In this document: in pieces, positions 1 through 10,899 of the stretch | Layout of the letters: each line of letters opens with the position of its first letter | Position numbering within the stretch: the first letter of the stretch is position 1 | From: Hesseltinella vesiculosa | Lineage: Eukaryota > Mucoromycota > Mucoromycetes > Mucorales > Cunninghamellaceae | Length of the DNA stretch: 64,000 nt | Assembly (NCBI GenBank): GCA_002104935.1 | Contig: MCGT01000010.1 | Location: forward strand, 496,001-560,000 | Direction: 5' to 3' | Program-made: the position numbers and the translations under genes | The notes under the pieces: model-generated | Told to the model about the DNA's origin: nothing | What the model saw: the letters and a program-made list of their open reading frames with translations, nothing else | Database searches by the model: none

Positions 1-311
1 TTACTCTCTTTTTTTCATATTATTCAATTCAATGATGATGGACATACTCTCGCCTTCGTTTCACAACGGCCATAAATTCGTTGCCAAGTCGTACGCAGCA
101 AGCACAACCTCGATCACCACTCAAGGTGGCATTGCACGTAAATATTCCATCCTCCGACTCTGGGCGGGGAAAAAAACCGGGGGACCTTTTTTTTTTTTTT
201 TTACGTGAGCGTGTTTCGACCGGGCATTGTCCAAATGGCATGGTGTGCTCCGTACAACATCCTTAAACTCGGTTTTTTTTTTTCTTCTTAGCTCCGTCAC
301 CTCGTCATTCC
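1..311. other. Left-edge intergenic stretch
   Basis: No gene is supported here. Open frames on both strands are short and overlap a T run at about 188-202 and another near 273-282. It probably contains the promoter of the reticulon gene that starts at 312. Confidence 0.5.
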
Positions 312-1290
312 ATGGATGAAGCCATGTTGCAAAAAGTAATTGTAGCGGAGAAGAAGCCTACCATGACCATTGATACCGCCGTTTCCAAAAAAACCGTGTC
401 CTTCCCTTTCAAATCACCTGTTGTCTCCTTCAATCATGGTAAATGAATCGGTGCTGTTCCTGTTCATAGCTCACTGGATTTTTTTGGTGTCTAGACCCTT
501 CTGGTTATTTGGTTACCAAGCTCCAATCTTTGATGTACTGGGAACATCCTTCACAAAGTGCTGGCATGCTCCTAAGCATCTTGGGCGGTGTCTACTTGAC
601 ACAATTTTATTCTTTGCTGTACATGTCCTCGGCTGCTTTTACTCTCTTGACGGCCTTTAACTGGGTCTATGTGAACCTGCATTTTCATAGCAACCGCATT
701 CTCAGCGGCAAGTCTGCCAATGACATTGCCCACCCTCACAAGTAAGCGGGAAAAAAAAAACGACGATCGATTGCAACTCCGGCTCATGCTATTTCCACCC
801 TGATTCTAGAGTCACTTTGGCAGGACAAGGCGAAAGAAGAACCTGGATCACAGAAGACCAAGTGAATCATAGCTGTCATATGGTACTGAATGTCCTGGAG
901 GGCATTGTAGAAAAGCTGATGAAATTGGTGCTCATCGAAGATAGTCGGCAGTCGGGTTGGGCAGTAGTGCTATCGTTTGTCCTCTGGACCTTGGCCAGTT
1001 TGATCAGCACCAAATCGCTGGTGATCCTGATGAGCCTGGTATTTTTCTCGGCACCACGGCTCTACCTTGAACACCAGGTCAAGGTGGATCGTTATCTGAC
1101 TCAGCAGCGCGAAAACCTCATGGCCTGGCTCAAGGAGCACCAAAAACAACAGGTCATTTTATACCAATTTGCTGACAGAGCCCAGACCACTGCCCTCTCC
1201 TTTGCTTCGGTCGCCATGCGGACCGGCCAAAAACTGTATGATCAATACCAAAAAAAATCCAAACCTATTGGTGACAAGCCTTTGCAATGA
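312..1290 (+). CDS. RTN1: Reticulon-like ER membrane-shaping protein
   Basis: Reticulons insert hairpins into the ER membrane and hold tubules at high curvature. Model: exons 312-438, 495-741, 810-1290; 284 aa, all phases close. The reticulon homology domain covers about residues 52-245. It opens with LMYWEHPSQS (the family has a YWRDP-like start), then a long hydrophobic hairpin near residues 65-107, a polar loop of about 65 residues with VNHSCHMVLN, and a second hairpin near 174-212 that runs into FFSAPRLYLEHQVKVDRYL, close to the family's P-x-x-Y-E-x-H-x-x-x-I-D pattern. The N-terminal 50 residues are polar and cytosolic-looking. The start is the first ATG in frame, at 312, after a T-rich leader. 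I recognise the family with confidence; the yeast-style name is inferred from being a single fungal-type copy. Confidence 0.9.
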
Positions 1291-1749
1291 ATTCCACAAA
1301 ACACCCATAAGAGAAATGACGTGTTTGTATCTCGTTCCCGATTTTTTTTTTTTTTGACAAACAAAATTAAATAAAAAAATAAAAAAAAAAAAGTGAAATT
1401 TTTGAAGTGAGTGGGCGGTTGGAATGCACAGCTAGCCAGTAAAAAATAAGGCTGGGGTATTGGTAAAAAGAAAAAAATGAACGCGGAGAGCAGTTAGGTC
1501 TAGGATACTAAGAACTTGCTTACATTGGGCTGAGAGTCTTTGTATGCTCAATCAAGTTGGTATTTCAATTTTCGGATATTATGTCTTTGCTTTTTCAAGA
1601 ACAAACGCGCAACCTCCGAGCGGGAATGGAGGAGGGGACATAATCGGCTTTGGGCTATTTTATTTCTTTTTTTTTTCTTTTCTTTCTTTCTCTCTCTCTT
1701 TTTTTTTTTTATTCAATCGATCTTCTTTTACTTTTTGATTCACTACATC
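1291..1749. promoter_or_regulatory. Reticulon 3' flank and CT-rich promoter of the next gene
   Basis: 459 bases without a gene. An A/T-rich block at about 1336-1393 contains AATAAA-like hexamers suited to 3' processing of the reticulon transcript. From 1661 to 1730 there is a long, almost pure C/T tract just before the next ATG at 1750, typical of strongly expressed fungal genes. The roles are inferred from position and composition. Confidence 0.5.
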
Positions 1750-2608
1750 ATGCACGCTAAAACTCTCACTCTTGCTGCTGCCCTTTCCTTGGCTGTCATG
1801 TCAGGTAATTATATCCGCCACGGTCAAGGCTCCGCTGGCTGAACTCACGGCGTTTTTTTTCCTGCTCATAGTCCATGCCAGCGAACGTGGGTTTGATTCC
1901 GAATTGCAAACTTCTGAACAAAGCAATGCTCTTGGTGGTCAAGATATGGCTTTGAACCAATTCTTGGCTGACGAACCTGCCGGTGATGATTCGAAAGGTG
2001 TTGATGCCGATGAAAAGGACGAGGAAGACAAGGCCGTTGACAAGGAAGAAGACGAAAAGGCCAAGCTCAAGAAGATCGAAATGGACGAAAAGGACAAGGA
2101 TGAAAAAGAAGAAAAGGACAAGATGAAGGAAAAGGATGAAGATGACGATGAAGATGACGATGACAAGGAAATGGACGAACAAGACAAGAAGAAGAAGGAC
2201 AAGAAGAAGGACAAGATCAAGGAAGCCAAGTTCGACGAGGAAGATGACGAAGACTCCGACGAGAAGGATGCCGACGAACAAGATGACGATGAAATGGAAG
2301 AAGAAAGCAAGAAGGACCGTGAAAAGGAACGTGATGTTGTTGACAAGGCCAAGAGCTCTGCCGCCAGCTCCGGTGCCTCCTCCGCCCTTGCCAGCTCCTC
2401 CGCTGCCATGAACTCCTCCTCCTCCGCCATGTCCTCATCCATGCCCGCCGCCACCTCTTCCCGTGCTATCGCCAAGGGTGCCGCCTCTGCCTCGCCTTCC
2501 GGCTCTGCTGCCGCCGCCGGCAAGAAGAAGAGTGCCGCCTCCATCAAGGAAATCAGCTTCGGTGTCACCATCGCCTCCCTCGTGGTTGCTGCCGTCACTT
2601 TGTTCTAA
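1750..2608 (+). CDS. Secreted acidic/Lys-rich protein, probable GPI-anchored wall protein
   Basis: Exons 1750-1804 and 1872-2608 give 263 aa. The N-terminus (MHAKTLTLAAALSLAVMSVH) is a clear signal peptide, and the intron falls inside its codons. Residues of about 50-195 are almost only D, E and K in short alternating runs. The next 50 residues are Ser/Ala-rich with Gly and Pro, and the chain ends in a hydrophobic tail (VTIASLVVAAVTLF). Signal peptide, Ser/Ala spacer and C-terminal hydrophobic stretch together are the GPI-anchor layout, so the mature protein should sit at the plasma membrane or in the wall. No enzymatic domain is visible. The charged middle resembles single-alpha-helix segments, which would make a rigid spacer; that is inference. 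Codon use is strongly biased to GAC, GAA and AAG, suggesting high expression. Function unknown. Confidence 0.8.
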
Positions 2609-2878
2609 TTTTTCTTCTTTTACTTTCAAATATCTCCTTGGAAAAAGGAAAATTTTTTATCTCCCATAATTTTTTTTTGTCCCCATACTCGTATCATTCC
2701 CGCATTTAAAAAAAAAAAATAGGAAAATGGAAAATGGCCAACTGATATTTAATTAAAAAAAATCTTGCCGACGATCACAAAGGAAGTGAAAAAAAAAATA
2801 GTCGTTGTAAACCGAACCGCGCCTTTGAGGAATGTTTAACAATGGGAGGCGTTCAGCGCGGAATATTCTATGCATTTT

Positions 2879-3882
2879 TTAACCGAGCCAAACCACGCGA
2901 CGATCTTTTAGAGATTCAAACACGGTCATCGAGATCGCTGTGGTCGGCATGGCCCAGATCAGCCTTGCTAGCAAACCTTTGGTAAACCCACGCCATCGGC
3001 CTTCGTATTTCCACATGTGCTTGGCAATGGCTACCGGCCCTACACGGAAGCTCTTGCCTTGCTCAGACGAGCTTACTTGCCATCGGGTCTTGATCACATC
3101 CAACGGAGCTGACAGACCGCTACTGACGAGGCTGGCTATACTAGAGCACGCAACGTATCGTGTCCAAGGTAGTTGCGACCCATAGCTATGAGTGCTTTGC
3201 GTGTTTCGATCAGCAGGCGTCATCCATTTCTTCAGCTGTTCGTAAGTGACAAAGTACACCACAGTGTGTGGTAAAAATACTGCAAGACCCATCCAGTAGC
3301 CTCGGAAGAACCCCCGAATGCCGTCCTGATGATAGATGGATCGTACCAGCGTCAGGGTCGAATTTTTTGTCGCCAAAGTCAGAGGAGCAGCCGACATGGA
3401 TGTCTGCAATTGGTTTTTCAATACCTCCATGGGAGTGAAGATCATACCAGCGACGATCTCTGCTGCAGCACCAGACATGGCATGGTTCAGAACATGATCA
3501 TTCCTGGCAATGTGATGACCAGCAAGAGCTGCCTTTGACGATTCGTAACAAGACAGATAGACGGACAGAGCCGGCACCGAAAACAACAGTGTTACGGGTA
3601 GGCCACGGTAGAGTTGGCGAGTCATTGTTGTGATCGAAGTCTGCTTGAGGGACGATATGCCCAAGGCCGTGTGCTTAAACCATTGCAGTTTGGTCGAGGA
3701 TGACGGCCGGTGCTCGTGATTTGTTTGCAGTCGAGTCTTGATCGTGTCAACTATTGCAAGAAAAATGGAGGTGAGCGCCTCGTTTCATCTAAAAGATTAA
3801 AATGGTACATACTGGGGTAAGTAACTACTCGAGCTGTTATCGCAGCAACACTGGCTGCAAACAAAGTATAACTATCTGCCAT
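2879..3882 (-). CDS. Mitochondrial carrier family (SLC25) protein
   Basis: An inner-membrane metabolite carrier with three tandem repeats of about 100 residues, each with two helices. Exons (5' to 3') 3882-3813 and 3750-2879; 313 aa. All three signature loops are present: PIDTIKTRLQ near residue 23, PMEVLKNQLQ in repeat two and PLDVIKTRWQ in repeat three. Repeat one also has YRGLPVTLLFSVPALSVYL, and repeat two has the aromatic-rich FFRGYWMGLAVFLPHTVVYF. The start is the only in-frame ATG before the first repeat; translation begins almost directly at helix 1, as in many yeast carriers. The substrate cannot be assigned from signature motifs alone. The glutamate at the second PxE signature resembles SAM- or metal-related carriers, but that is weak. 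The next supported gene, on the plus strand, starts about 1 kb to the right. Confidence 0.88.
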
Positions 3883-4957
3883 CAAGATCTATTCATGAAT
3901 CCGTAAGAAAATAAGGAAAATACTGTAAGGAACAAGGGAATCGCTTGAAATGGCCCGTCCGTTGAAGTCAATCGGCCAATCACATGACAGCGTGTGGGTT
4001 CTTCTGAGCCTACTCATGCTGGCATGTTTGCAAACCATTCACTCTACACAGTTAAACCAGAGAAGCCTATATATTTAATCAAGGCCACACGACACCCTAT
4101 AGAACCACCTTACCAAATAGTAGGCCAATCAATGGAAGCTGGAACTTTTAGGAGTCTCTAGCCAATTTTTGGTCATATCCTTGCGAAGTTATATTAAGTG
4201 GATGTTTGCCAGCCTAGTCGTTCTCCCCTGCGCTGCCTGAGAGAGCTACAGTTTTAACAAAGGTCATTTCCCACCATTTTGTAATGGCATGGAAAATCTG
4301 GGGTGAATTTTGCGCTATAAATTTTTATCAGATCGCCTGGTGGTCCCCTGGCAAAAATGGCCGATTTTTTGATTTTTTTAGCTGGTCGATCGGAGATGTC
4401 AAAACGAATGCGATCAATAGTTAGCTGAGCGATCTTCATCAAACGACGTAAAATTTTCAGGATCATCATCACTCATTGGTTTGGAGGCTTTTTCATAGTT
4501 ACACATTAATCTGATCACCCAAAAAGTGCTGTGCAGTGTTTGCTTTTTTTTTTTTTTTTTTATACGAAACGAGAGATTGTCATATTCAATTTCCGCGCAG
4601 TTGTATTTTTATTCTGCTTTTTTTTTTGTCTTCCAACGACCAACAAGTTCCAGCCATCAGTGAAAAGGCGCATGAAATGCTTCACTCACCAGCCATGTCA
4701 CATTACTATCCACGAAGCCGCGATGACACCACCTCACATGCAAGCATATCCACATCAACCTTGGCAAAGACTTGAGGGTAAAACATTACACCGGAAGGAC
4801 ATAAAGGAACCAGTGCCAACTTGGTCACTTATTGTTAATACCACGTTTTTTCGTTTGCCCTCCACTCGCCAGTTCCTCTTTTCCCCACTCCCCACTCCCC
4901 TCTTCTTACCTGCACCCCACCGTAAAGGCTATCAACAAAACTTGACCACAATCCGCA
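3883..4957. other. Intergenic stretch, no supported gene
   Basis: About 1.1 kb upstream of the carrier gene. It has a T run at about 4543-4561. Two overlapping plus-strand frames (4531-4968 and 4536-4775) include a His/Pro-rich stretch followed by a good donor-like GTAAAA at about 4779, so an unrecognised exon is possible, but I see no family and no matching acceptor in phase. Confidence 0.35.
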
Positions 4958-5482
4958 ATGCCCCATAGCGAATCTGGCCAACAAGATCCAAATGAGCAAC
5001 GCCCCAAACAAAAACGAAACACGCCATGGCGGCAATGCCACAAAGGCAAGGGCAGATTCACTAAAGCTTCGGAGACTTTACCCGCAGTGACCAGTGGGGA
5101 ACGTGAGAATGCAGCGGTGGCATCGAGACGGACTGGGACGGGTGGAGAAGTGATTAAAAGAGGGCATGGAGCAAGCCAAATGCTCAAGCTCGATGATAAT
5201 GCGCTAATAATGGCGAATGATGAGAGCAGGGTAAACAATAGCAAAAAAAAGGAAAAGTATGGCCAACCCCCCCCCCCCAGTGATAAAGTAAAAAAAAAAA
5301 TCGACTAATCAAATCACAGTGATGGCCTCTCCATTTTGAGCTACCTACAGCATGCTTATCAAAGACTCTTTGCTTTTGCTAAAGAAAAAGGTAGAGGATA
5401 TGACCACGCGAAAAGGGTGAAAAAAATGCAACACGCGAAGCGCGGTGGAGATGGCATGAATTCAGGCACAGAGGCTGTGTAG
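4958..5482 (+). CDS. Doubtful small basic hypothetical protein
   Basis: I do not recognise this. The ATG at 4958 opens a 116-codon polar, Lys/Arg-rich frame. It can be read unspliced to 5308, through a C12 run and A-rich sequence. Alternatively it splices at a phase-0 GTAAAC donor (5231) to the acceptor ending at 5350, joining a second exon 5351-5482 (HAYQRLFAFAKEKG...) that ends in TAG, total 134 aa. The spliced version avoids the homopolymers and gives a more protein-like tail. There is no domain, signal peptide or membrane segment. Codon use is unlike the strong genes nearby (many AGA/AGG/GCG). It could be a chance frame; transcript data would decide. Confidence 0.28.
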
Positions 5483-6257
5483 TCAGTAGTGATCAGCACT
5501 GGTTTTTCTCTCTACTTTTTACGAAACACTGCCTGTAAATGTCAAGATCAAGGTATACTTTTCTCAAGTCAAGGAGACGTTTTAGAAGACCTTTAACCAG
5601 TACAAACGCGGAAGAGAACGCCACGCTTGACTTGAATCTTTTTCCACCGTCGGTATCAAGACTTTTTGCTTCTGATTTTGTATGTCAAAATGTGCATTCT
5701 TTACAAAAGTCCGTTTCTTTTCTGTCTACTTAATATTATGGTGCTGTTGCATAGGACTGAGGTCATGATCGGAACCGACAACGGCGCGTAATATTTGAGC
5801 TGCATAGCACGTTTGAATGATAGATCTGAGCTGACTGGACAATCTTTGCCGCACGCGAGGTATTCGTCCAACATTGTTGTGAAGTTATTGCCAAAATCGA
5901 CTCGGTCCGAAATTTATATACAAGTACAAACGATGAGAAGTGACCATGGTTAAATTTACTTGCCACTTTGACAATGCCTTTGGCAGTTGAGAATGAACCC
6001 ATCGTTGCCAATCCAGCCTAGCAAGGACGTCTTTGAAGCAAATAGTTTACTGTCAAGCTACGATGCATAGGCTTCACGAGTATAGAACGAGAGCTTGACC
6101 AGCGGGCACTGTGACCATGCGCTTTGAGAATTGGCTGCATGAATGATCCATGCACACGCAAAAGCTGATAGGCTGAAGTCCAAAAAAAAAACCTGGTTCC
6201 GCACGTGAGTCATTCTGGCTCTTTTTTTTTTTTTTTTTTCTTATTCTCACTTTTGCG
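5483..6257. other. Intergenic stretch, no supported gene
   Basis: Only short frames (up to 82 codons) with no recognisable features. T run at 6222-6239, just before the kinase start codon. Confidence 0.45.
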
Positions 6258-8000
6258 ATGATTATGATTCGACGATGCCTGCTTCGACGTTCCTTTTATC
6301 ATACCCAAAAAGCATTGTTCAACAGTCGATCGATTGTGGATCTACCAGACAAAGTAGATCTAAGAAGCACTGTCCCAGGAAAAGGTAAGCAAGCCGTAAT
6401 GAAAGCGATCAACTGAAGACTTAACTTTTCTTGCTCACGTTTCAAAAGAGACTGAGCCATCTTCAACATTGATGCCACCGCGCTATGCCAATGACATTGT
6501 CCAAATACCTGGTAGCACTTTTGGGTAAGGTCATTGCGCCTGTGTAATATTTCCTGCGACAAAAAAAACTTATCCAAACCTCTTTTTTTGATAGAGGTCA
6601 TGTCCAAGTAAAATGGCAGCAGCAGCCAAGGACGATTCTCATTGTCAAAAAACCCAACGATCCTCAAACCGAAAAAGCACTGGTGGAAATGGCAACGTAA
6701 GTACCGAAGGAAAACGAGGGTTATGACTGACCGGCGTTTGTCGAAAAAAGGTGGCTCAAGGAACGATATCCCAACGTCAATATCCTGGTGGAGCCTGAGA
6801 TTGCGCAGCAGTTCCAGAAGGAGCTGCCGTTTGTCCATGCCTTGGAAGAGCACCAGCAGCAGCAAGAGTATGCTAGGCTTGTGGATTACGCCATCACTCT
6901 AGGCGGTGACGGTACCATGCTGCACTTGTCATCTTTGTTTCCCAAGGCCGCGCCTCCGGTTGTCAGCTTCTCTATGGGCACCTTAGGTTTCCTCATGTCC
7001 TTTCGTAAGTCAAAAGGGGAAAACTGGATCCCTCGGCTCATCCTTGTTTCTTCGTTGAAAGAGTTCAAAAACTATACCAAGATCTTGTCGGAGATGATGC
7101 GTGGTGAATGCATGGTGATGCTGCGCCGTCGCTTGTTCTGCTCCTTGCATCAGCAGAATGGTAGCCGGATTACATTGGATGGCAAGGAAGTAGGTAAGTC
7201 AATGGGCTTCCAAAAAAAAAATCAGATAGCCTTACATTTTTTTCACAGGCGACCGACAAGTGATGAATGAAGTGGTGCTGCACCGTGGCCGATACCCTCA
7301 TTTGACTGCCATCAATTGCTACGTGGACAACCAATATTTGACAGAATGCGTGGTAAATGACTTGAATGTCTTGCCCAAGTCTTTGCTCATTTACCTTTAC
7401 CTGGATATTTTTAATAGGCTGATGGATTGATTGTATCCACACCCACGGGCTCAACGGCATACTCTTTATCGGCAGGTAATTAATTGCAATGGTGACAAGT
7501 GGAAGTGGATAGGCACCCACTCTTTTTTTTTTTTATTGTCAATCCAGGCGGTCCGATTGTGCACCCTAGCGTGCAAAGCTTGACGCTGACGCCTATTTGT
7601 CCTCGATCACTCTCCTTCCGCACAGTGATTTTGCCACCAAGTGCAGCCATTCAACTCAAGGTAGTAAAAATAGTCATTCGTGACATGACATTCCAGGAAT
7701 GACCCCCTTTGTTTCATTTGCTGGGCTGTTCTAGATTGGTGATTCTAGCCGTGGTCAAATTGAAGTGACGATGGATGGCCAAGAAGTATTCTTACTAGAC
7801 AAGGGTGCTTATGTGCAGGTAGCGTTTTGGCATATGCGGGCAAATGGCCGGACAGAAGCTCATCGATGTCTTTCTTCACAAAGGTACGCATGTCCAAATA
7901 CCCAGTGCCCTGTGTGACCCGGATTAGCCCAGAGAACGACAGCTGGGCCAAAGATATCAATGACATGCTCAAATGGAACAACCGCTTCCAACGACTCTGA
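6258..8000 (+). CDS. POS5: Mitochondrial NAD(H) kinase, POS5-like
   Basis: Phosphorylates NAD(H) to NADP(H), supplying mitochondrial NADPH for Fe-S, proline and antioxidant pathways. Ten exons: 6258-6384, 6449-6524, 6595-6696, 6751-7004, 7062-7193, 7249-7352, 7418-7475, 7548-7660, 7735-7818, 7884-8000; 388 aa. Catalytic GGDGT at residues 153-157, the NE motif (VMNEVVLHRG, N237-E238) and the S-T-P-T-G-S-T-A-Y loop at 272-280 are all intact. The C-terminus (SKYPVPCVTR ... DMLKWNNRFQRL) is the POS5-type tail. The N-terminus MIMIRRCLLRRSFYH has Arg and Ser, no acidic residue in the first 25 and an amphipathic look: a mitochondrial targeting sequence. Two in-frame ATGs (6258, 6264) sit together and either could be used. 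Mitochondrial location and preference for NADH are inferred from the presequence and resemblance to yeast Pos5. Confidence 0.92.
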
Positions 8001-8898
8001 CCTGTTGAGGAATTCATGCTTACTTTGGGGACAGAGCATGCAGTAATAAAAATAGAATGCATCCCTGAATTTCGGAATACCTACCCATACTTGCCACAGA
8101 AAAAGAATAAGGATACCGGGTATTGCCTCTTTAGAGCACTGTTTGAAATTTGGCTGGTTGAGGAGACAACGGGGGCTAGTGCACAGTATCTTGCTGCGAG
8201 AGTGGTCAAACTATTCGAGGGATTTCTAGAAATCCAGATGGTCATGGCTGATTCCTTGCTCCAAGTCAGGAAAGAGACCACAACCTCGATGGAACGCTGT
8301 CCAGCAGCAAACACGTCTCGGCAACCGTCAGTTCTAACAAGCGATTATCTGGCATGTTATTGACAGTTCGGCCAATGCCCACCCAATATGTAAATCAGCC
8401 GCAAATGGGACAGGATTCACTGAAGTGCAAAGCGTGCATCTCTGCAGGAACCCAGGTGTAAAGCTGGTATTTATGACAACAAGCAAAACATCGGTACGCT
8501 GAGCAGGACGTTGGTCACGTGTATACATTACAAGCAACACGACAAAGCGTGCTTTGGGTATGGTTCACCTTGTTCAGCCGACATTCCATTATCAGGACCG
8601 ATAAAAATCGCACCAATAGGATGTTTACCAAGCTGCATTGTGTGTCGAGCCACTTGCACGGTGTGGCGCAAATACTGTAATACTGTAGTGATGCTCAATA
8701 AAGAAAAGACGTCCTGATTTTTGCGTTGCTCATCCGGTTCGAGGGCGCCAATGGCAGACCATTCTCCGAGTGGGCTGGCATTCATACCAAAAATACAAGA
8801 TGCTTCCTAGAAATATATGTCATCCAATCACAATAGCAACCATGCATAAACAAATCTCACTGACCTCATCGTTGACAGGCTGCGGCTCTCCTCTTGCC

Positions 8899-8925
<27 letters not shown>
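8899..8925 (+). repeat. A27 homopolymer
   Basis: Uninterrupted run of 27 A between TTGCC and GGCAC. No target-site duplication or element body is visible next to it, so I treat it as a simple repeat rather than a retroposon tail. Confidence 0.9.
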
Positions 8926-8929
<4 letters not shown>

Positions 8930-9211
8930 CCAGGCGCTTTCTGACGTATTGAAAAGGGCTCTTGTCCATTTTGACACCAAGGTTTCACGTTTGCCCCTGC
9001 TGGACTTTTCAAAGTTTCACCGGAACCGTTCCATCTTGGAAAGAGAAAAAAGAGTTTTTTTTTTAGCCCAGCATCACCACTAAATTTGTTCTCTACATCA
9101 AAGGTCATGAGAACACAACCAACCTTGCTATGATATTAAAAATATTCGGACAAAAATACCGTCTGAGCTCGAGCAATCGTCGCTTGCCAACCATTGGACG
9201 AGAAGTGCGCC

Positions 9212-9239
9212 AAAAAAAAAAAAAAAAAAAAAAAAAAAA
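9212..9239 (+). repeat. A28 homopolymer
   Basis: Uninterrupted run of 28 A, again just after GCGCC, about 290 bases from the A27 run. Same reading: a simple repeat of a kind common across this window. Confidence 0.9.
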
Positions 9240-9688
9240 GGACAGATCAAACCCAGCCAATGGTGTGTCGCAGTCTCGTCATTTCAATCGGATGAACAAT
9301 GAATATTGAACCAAAAGACAGGTTAAGTAAAAAAGCCACATTCCTGTTTCGCATGACCTTGGTGTTCGCTTGTATTATAGCATTCATTCAAATAAAAAGT
9401 GGTATGAAAAGTATGGGCTGGAAATGGCGTGCCGGCCTTCCCAAAGCATCGTCAGAGAAAAAAAAACGCGATTACTTTTTTTTTCTTCAATTGCCTTTTT
9501 TGTAAGCCATGACTCGCGTTTCTTCAAGATGATTGGCTCTGTTCTAGTTGAAAGTCCGTCGGTAAAAGTTGTGAGGATTTTTTTCCCATCTCTTTTTTTT
9601 TTCCCTCTTTTCTTTGTTTATACCTTCCTTTTTTCTTCATTGACGTTTTTTACCATTTATTTTAAATTGCCAATTGCCCTTTACGATT

Positions 9689-10899
9689 ATGAATACATCC
9701 GGTCCAACACCTCCTCCATCGGTGAACTCACCAAAAGCAAATGCTTTGACTCTTACCCCCTGCACTCATTTCAACAACTTGACTCTAAATTCGTCATCCA
9801 ACATCCGAACAAAGGTCATCCCCGCAGTCGAAGCACCTTCTACCAACTTCAATGATCGCATGGAAAAAGCCATGTTTGAAGATGATGACGACGATACACC
9901 TGAACACCCAAACCTGACCATGGTCATTGGTGAAAACAAGATTCGTTTTGACCGTTGGTTTGTAAGTAGCAATAAAAAGCAACACTTCCTGAAATGTACC
10001 AAAATTATCATATGACTCAACCTTTTTTTTTTTTTTTGGTCCCTTTCCTCTCTCTCTTAGCACGATGACAACAGTAACAAAACGATGGGTCTTCCTGCGG
10101 TTGAAGCCTCTGACGATGAAGAATCAGAAAGCGACGATATCGAAACGACCCATTCCTTTTCCCCTGTACGATTTCCATTATCACCTGACAATGGCTTTCT
10201 GCAGCGCCCAACTTTGATTTGGATGAAGAAGACGAAGAGTTCTTGGACGCTTCTCCTTCGCTGCGTCGCCACAAATCCGACCCTCATTTTGACCCTACCA
10301 ACGACTGGTTCGACGATGTGTTTGTTGACTCCAATGACCTGCCTTCCACCCTCCCTGCCAACATTCCTATCAACACCAACGCTAGTTCAGACGACCCTAA
10401 TGCCATGGATGACATCGACGCCTTTTTCAATGACGAAAACGAAGCGACAGAATGGTGGACCAAACACTATGGCAAAATGACCGAACTTCAACAAAAACTA
10501 CCTGTCGATCCCAAGCTATTAAACCGACTGGATGCCCACACCATCCGCCGCCCAATGCAACTCATCACTGTTGTCACCCCCACCGTACCAAAGATGGATC
10601 AAACCCAAGAAGACCGGGCCGCCAGCTCTGTGTATGGCCCTGCCCGCAAGAAGAAAGTCATTGGCCCCAACAGCTCTGGCATCCGCTTCATCCGCTCTCT
10701 TTCCCCCACCCGAACTGCTTTGCGAAAAGGAAAGGAACCTGATACCAGCTCTCAATTACAGCAACCCTCCTCCTCTTCCTCTGCATCCACCTCTTTATCA
10801 TCGTCCTTTGCATCCACCTCTTCTTCCGCTGCTTCATCCTCCTCATCAACAAAGAATATGCTCCTGTCACCCTCACCTTCACCGTCACCTGAACTTTGA
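9689..10899 (+). CDS. Acidic, Ser-rich protein of unknown function; frame broken near 10205
   Basis: Exon 1 (9689-9961) starts MNTSGPTPPPSV and carries a D/E cluster and the segment MVIGENKIRFDRWF. A clean GTAAGT intron with a T16 tract leads to exon 2 at 10061, phase 0 (HDDNSNKTMGLPAVEASDDE...). A long frame, 10207-10899, carries NFDLDEEDEEFLD, the most conserved-looking core (EWWTKHYGKMTELQQKLPVD) and an Arg/Ser-rich tail with poly-Ser. Exon 2 and this frame differ by one base, and no GT-AG intron removes the gap in phase unless a donor inside exon 2 (GTAACA, 10073) is used, which would skip about 40 good codons. So there is either a 1-nt deletion in the C run at 10207-10209, a sequencing error, or alternative splicing. 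I do not recognise a family; a nuclear or regulatory role is a guess from composition. Confidence 0.65.

Larger units (their letters stand above)
8001..9688. other. 1.7-kb intergenic stretch with two long A runs
   Basis: No gene is supported. The longest frame is 115 codons (8016-8363, plus) and has no recognisable feature. An AATAAA at about 8697-8702 could be a 3' processing signal. Two long A homopolymers are listed separately. The last 150 bases before 9689 are C/T-rich, a probable promoter for the next gene. Confidence 0.4.

Noticed and set aside
1939..2598. 219-codon minus-strand frame, Ser-rich, antisense to the acidic GPI-type protein
   Set aside because: It is the mirror of GAA/GAC/AAG codons, which read as Ser/Leu/Phe on the other strand. 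No start context, and the plus gene has a signal peptide and a clean intron.
8720..8760. GGTTCGA motif suggesting a tRNA B-box
   Set aside because: No paired acceptor stem, no A-box at the right distance and a poor match after the first seven bases. Similar weak matches at 11500 and 47930 were rejected for the same reason.
8899..9239. Two long A runs considered as retroposon (LINE/SINE) tails
   Set aside because: No target-site duplications, element body or reverse-transcriptase frame nearby; such runs are common across the window.
9370..9855. 161-codon plus frame overlapping the start of the acidic orphan
   Set aside because: Rich in Phe from T runs, out of frame with the splice-supported gene starting at 9689.
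10073..10204. Alternative intron in the acidic orphan (donor GTAACA, acceptor CTGCAG)
   Set aside because: It fixes the frame but removes about 40 codons of strongly protein-like sequence; kept only as an alternative in the finding.
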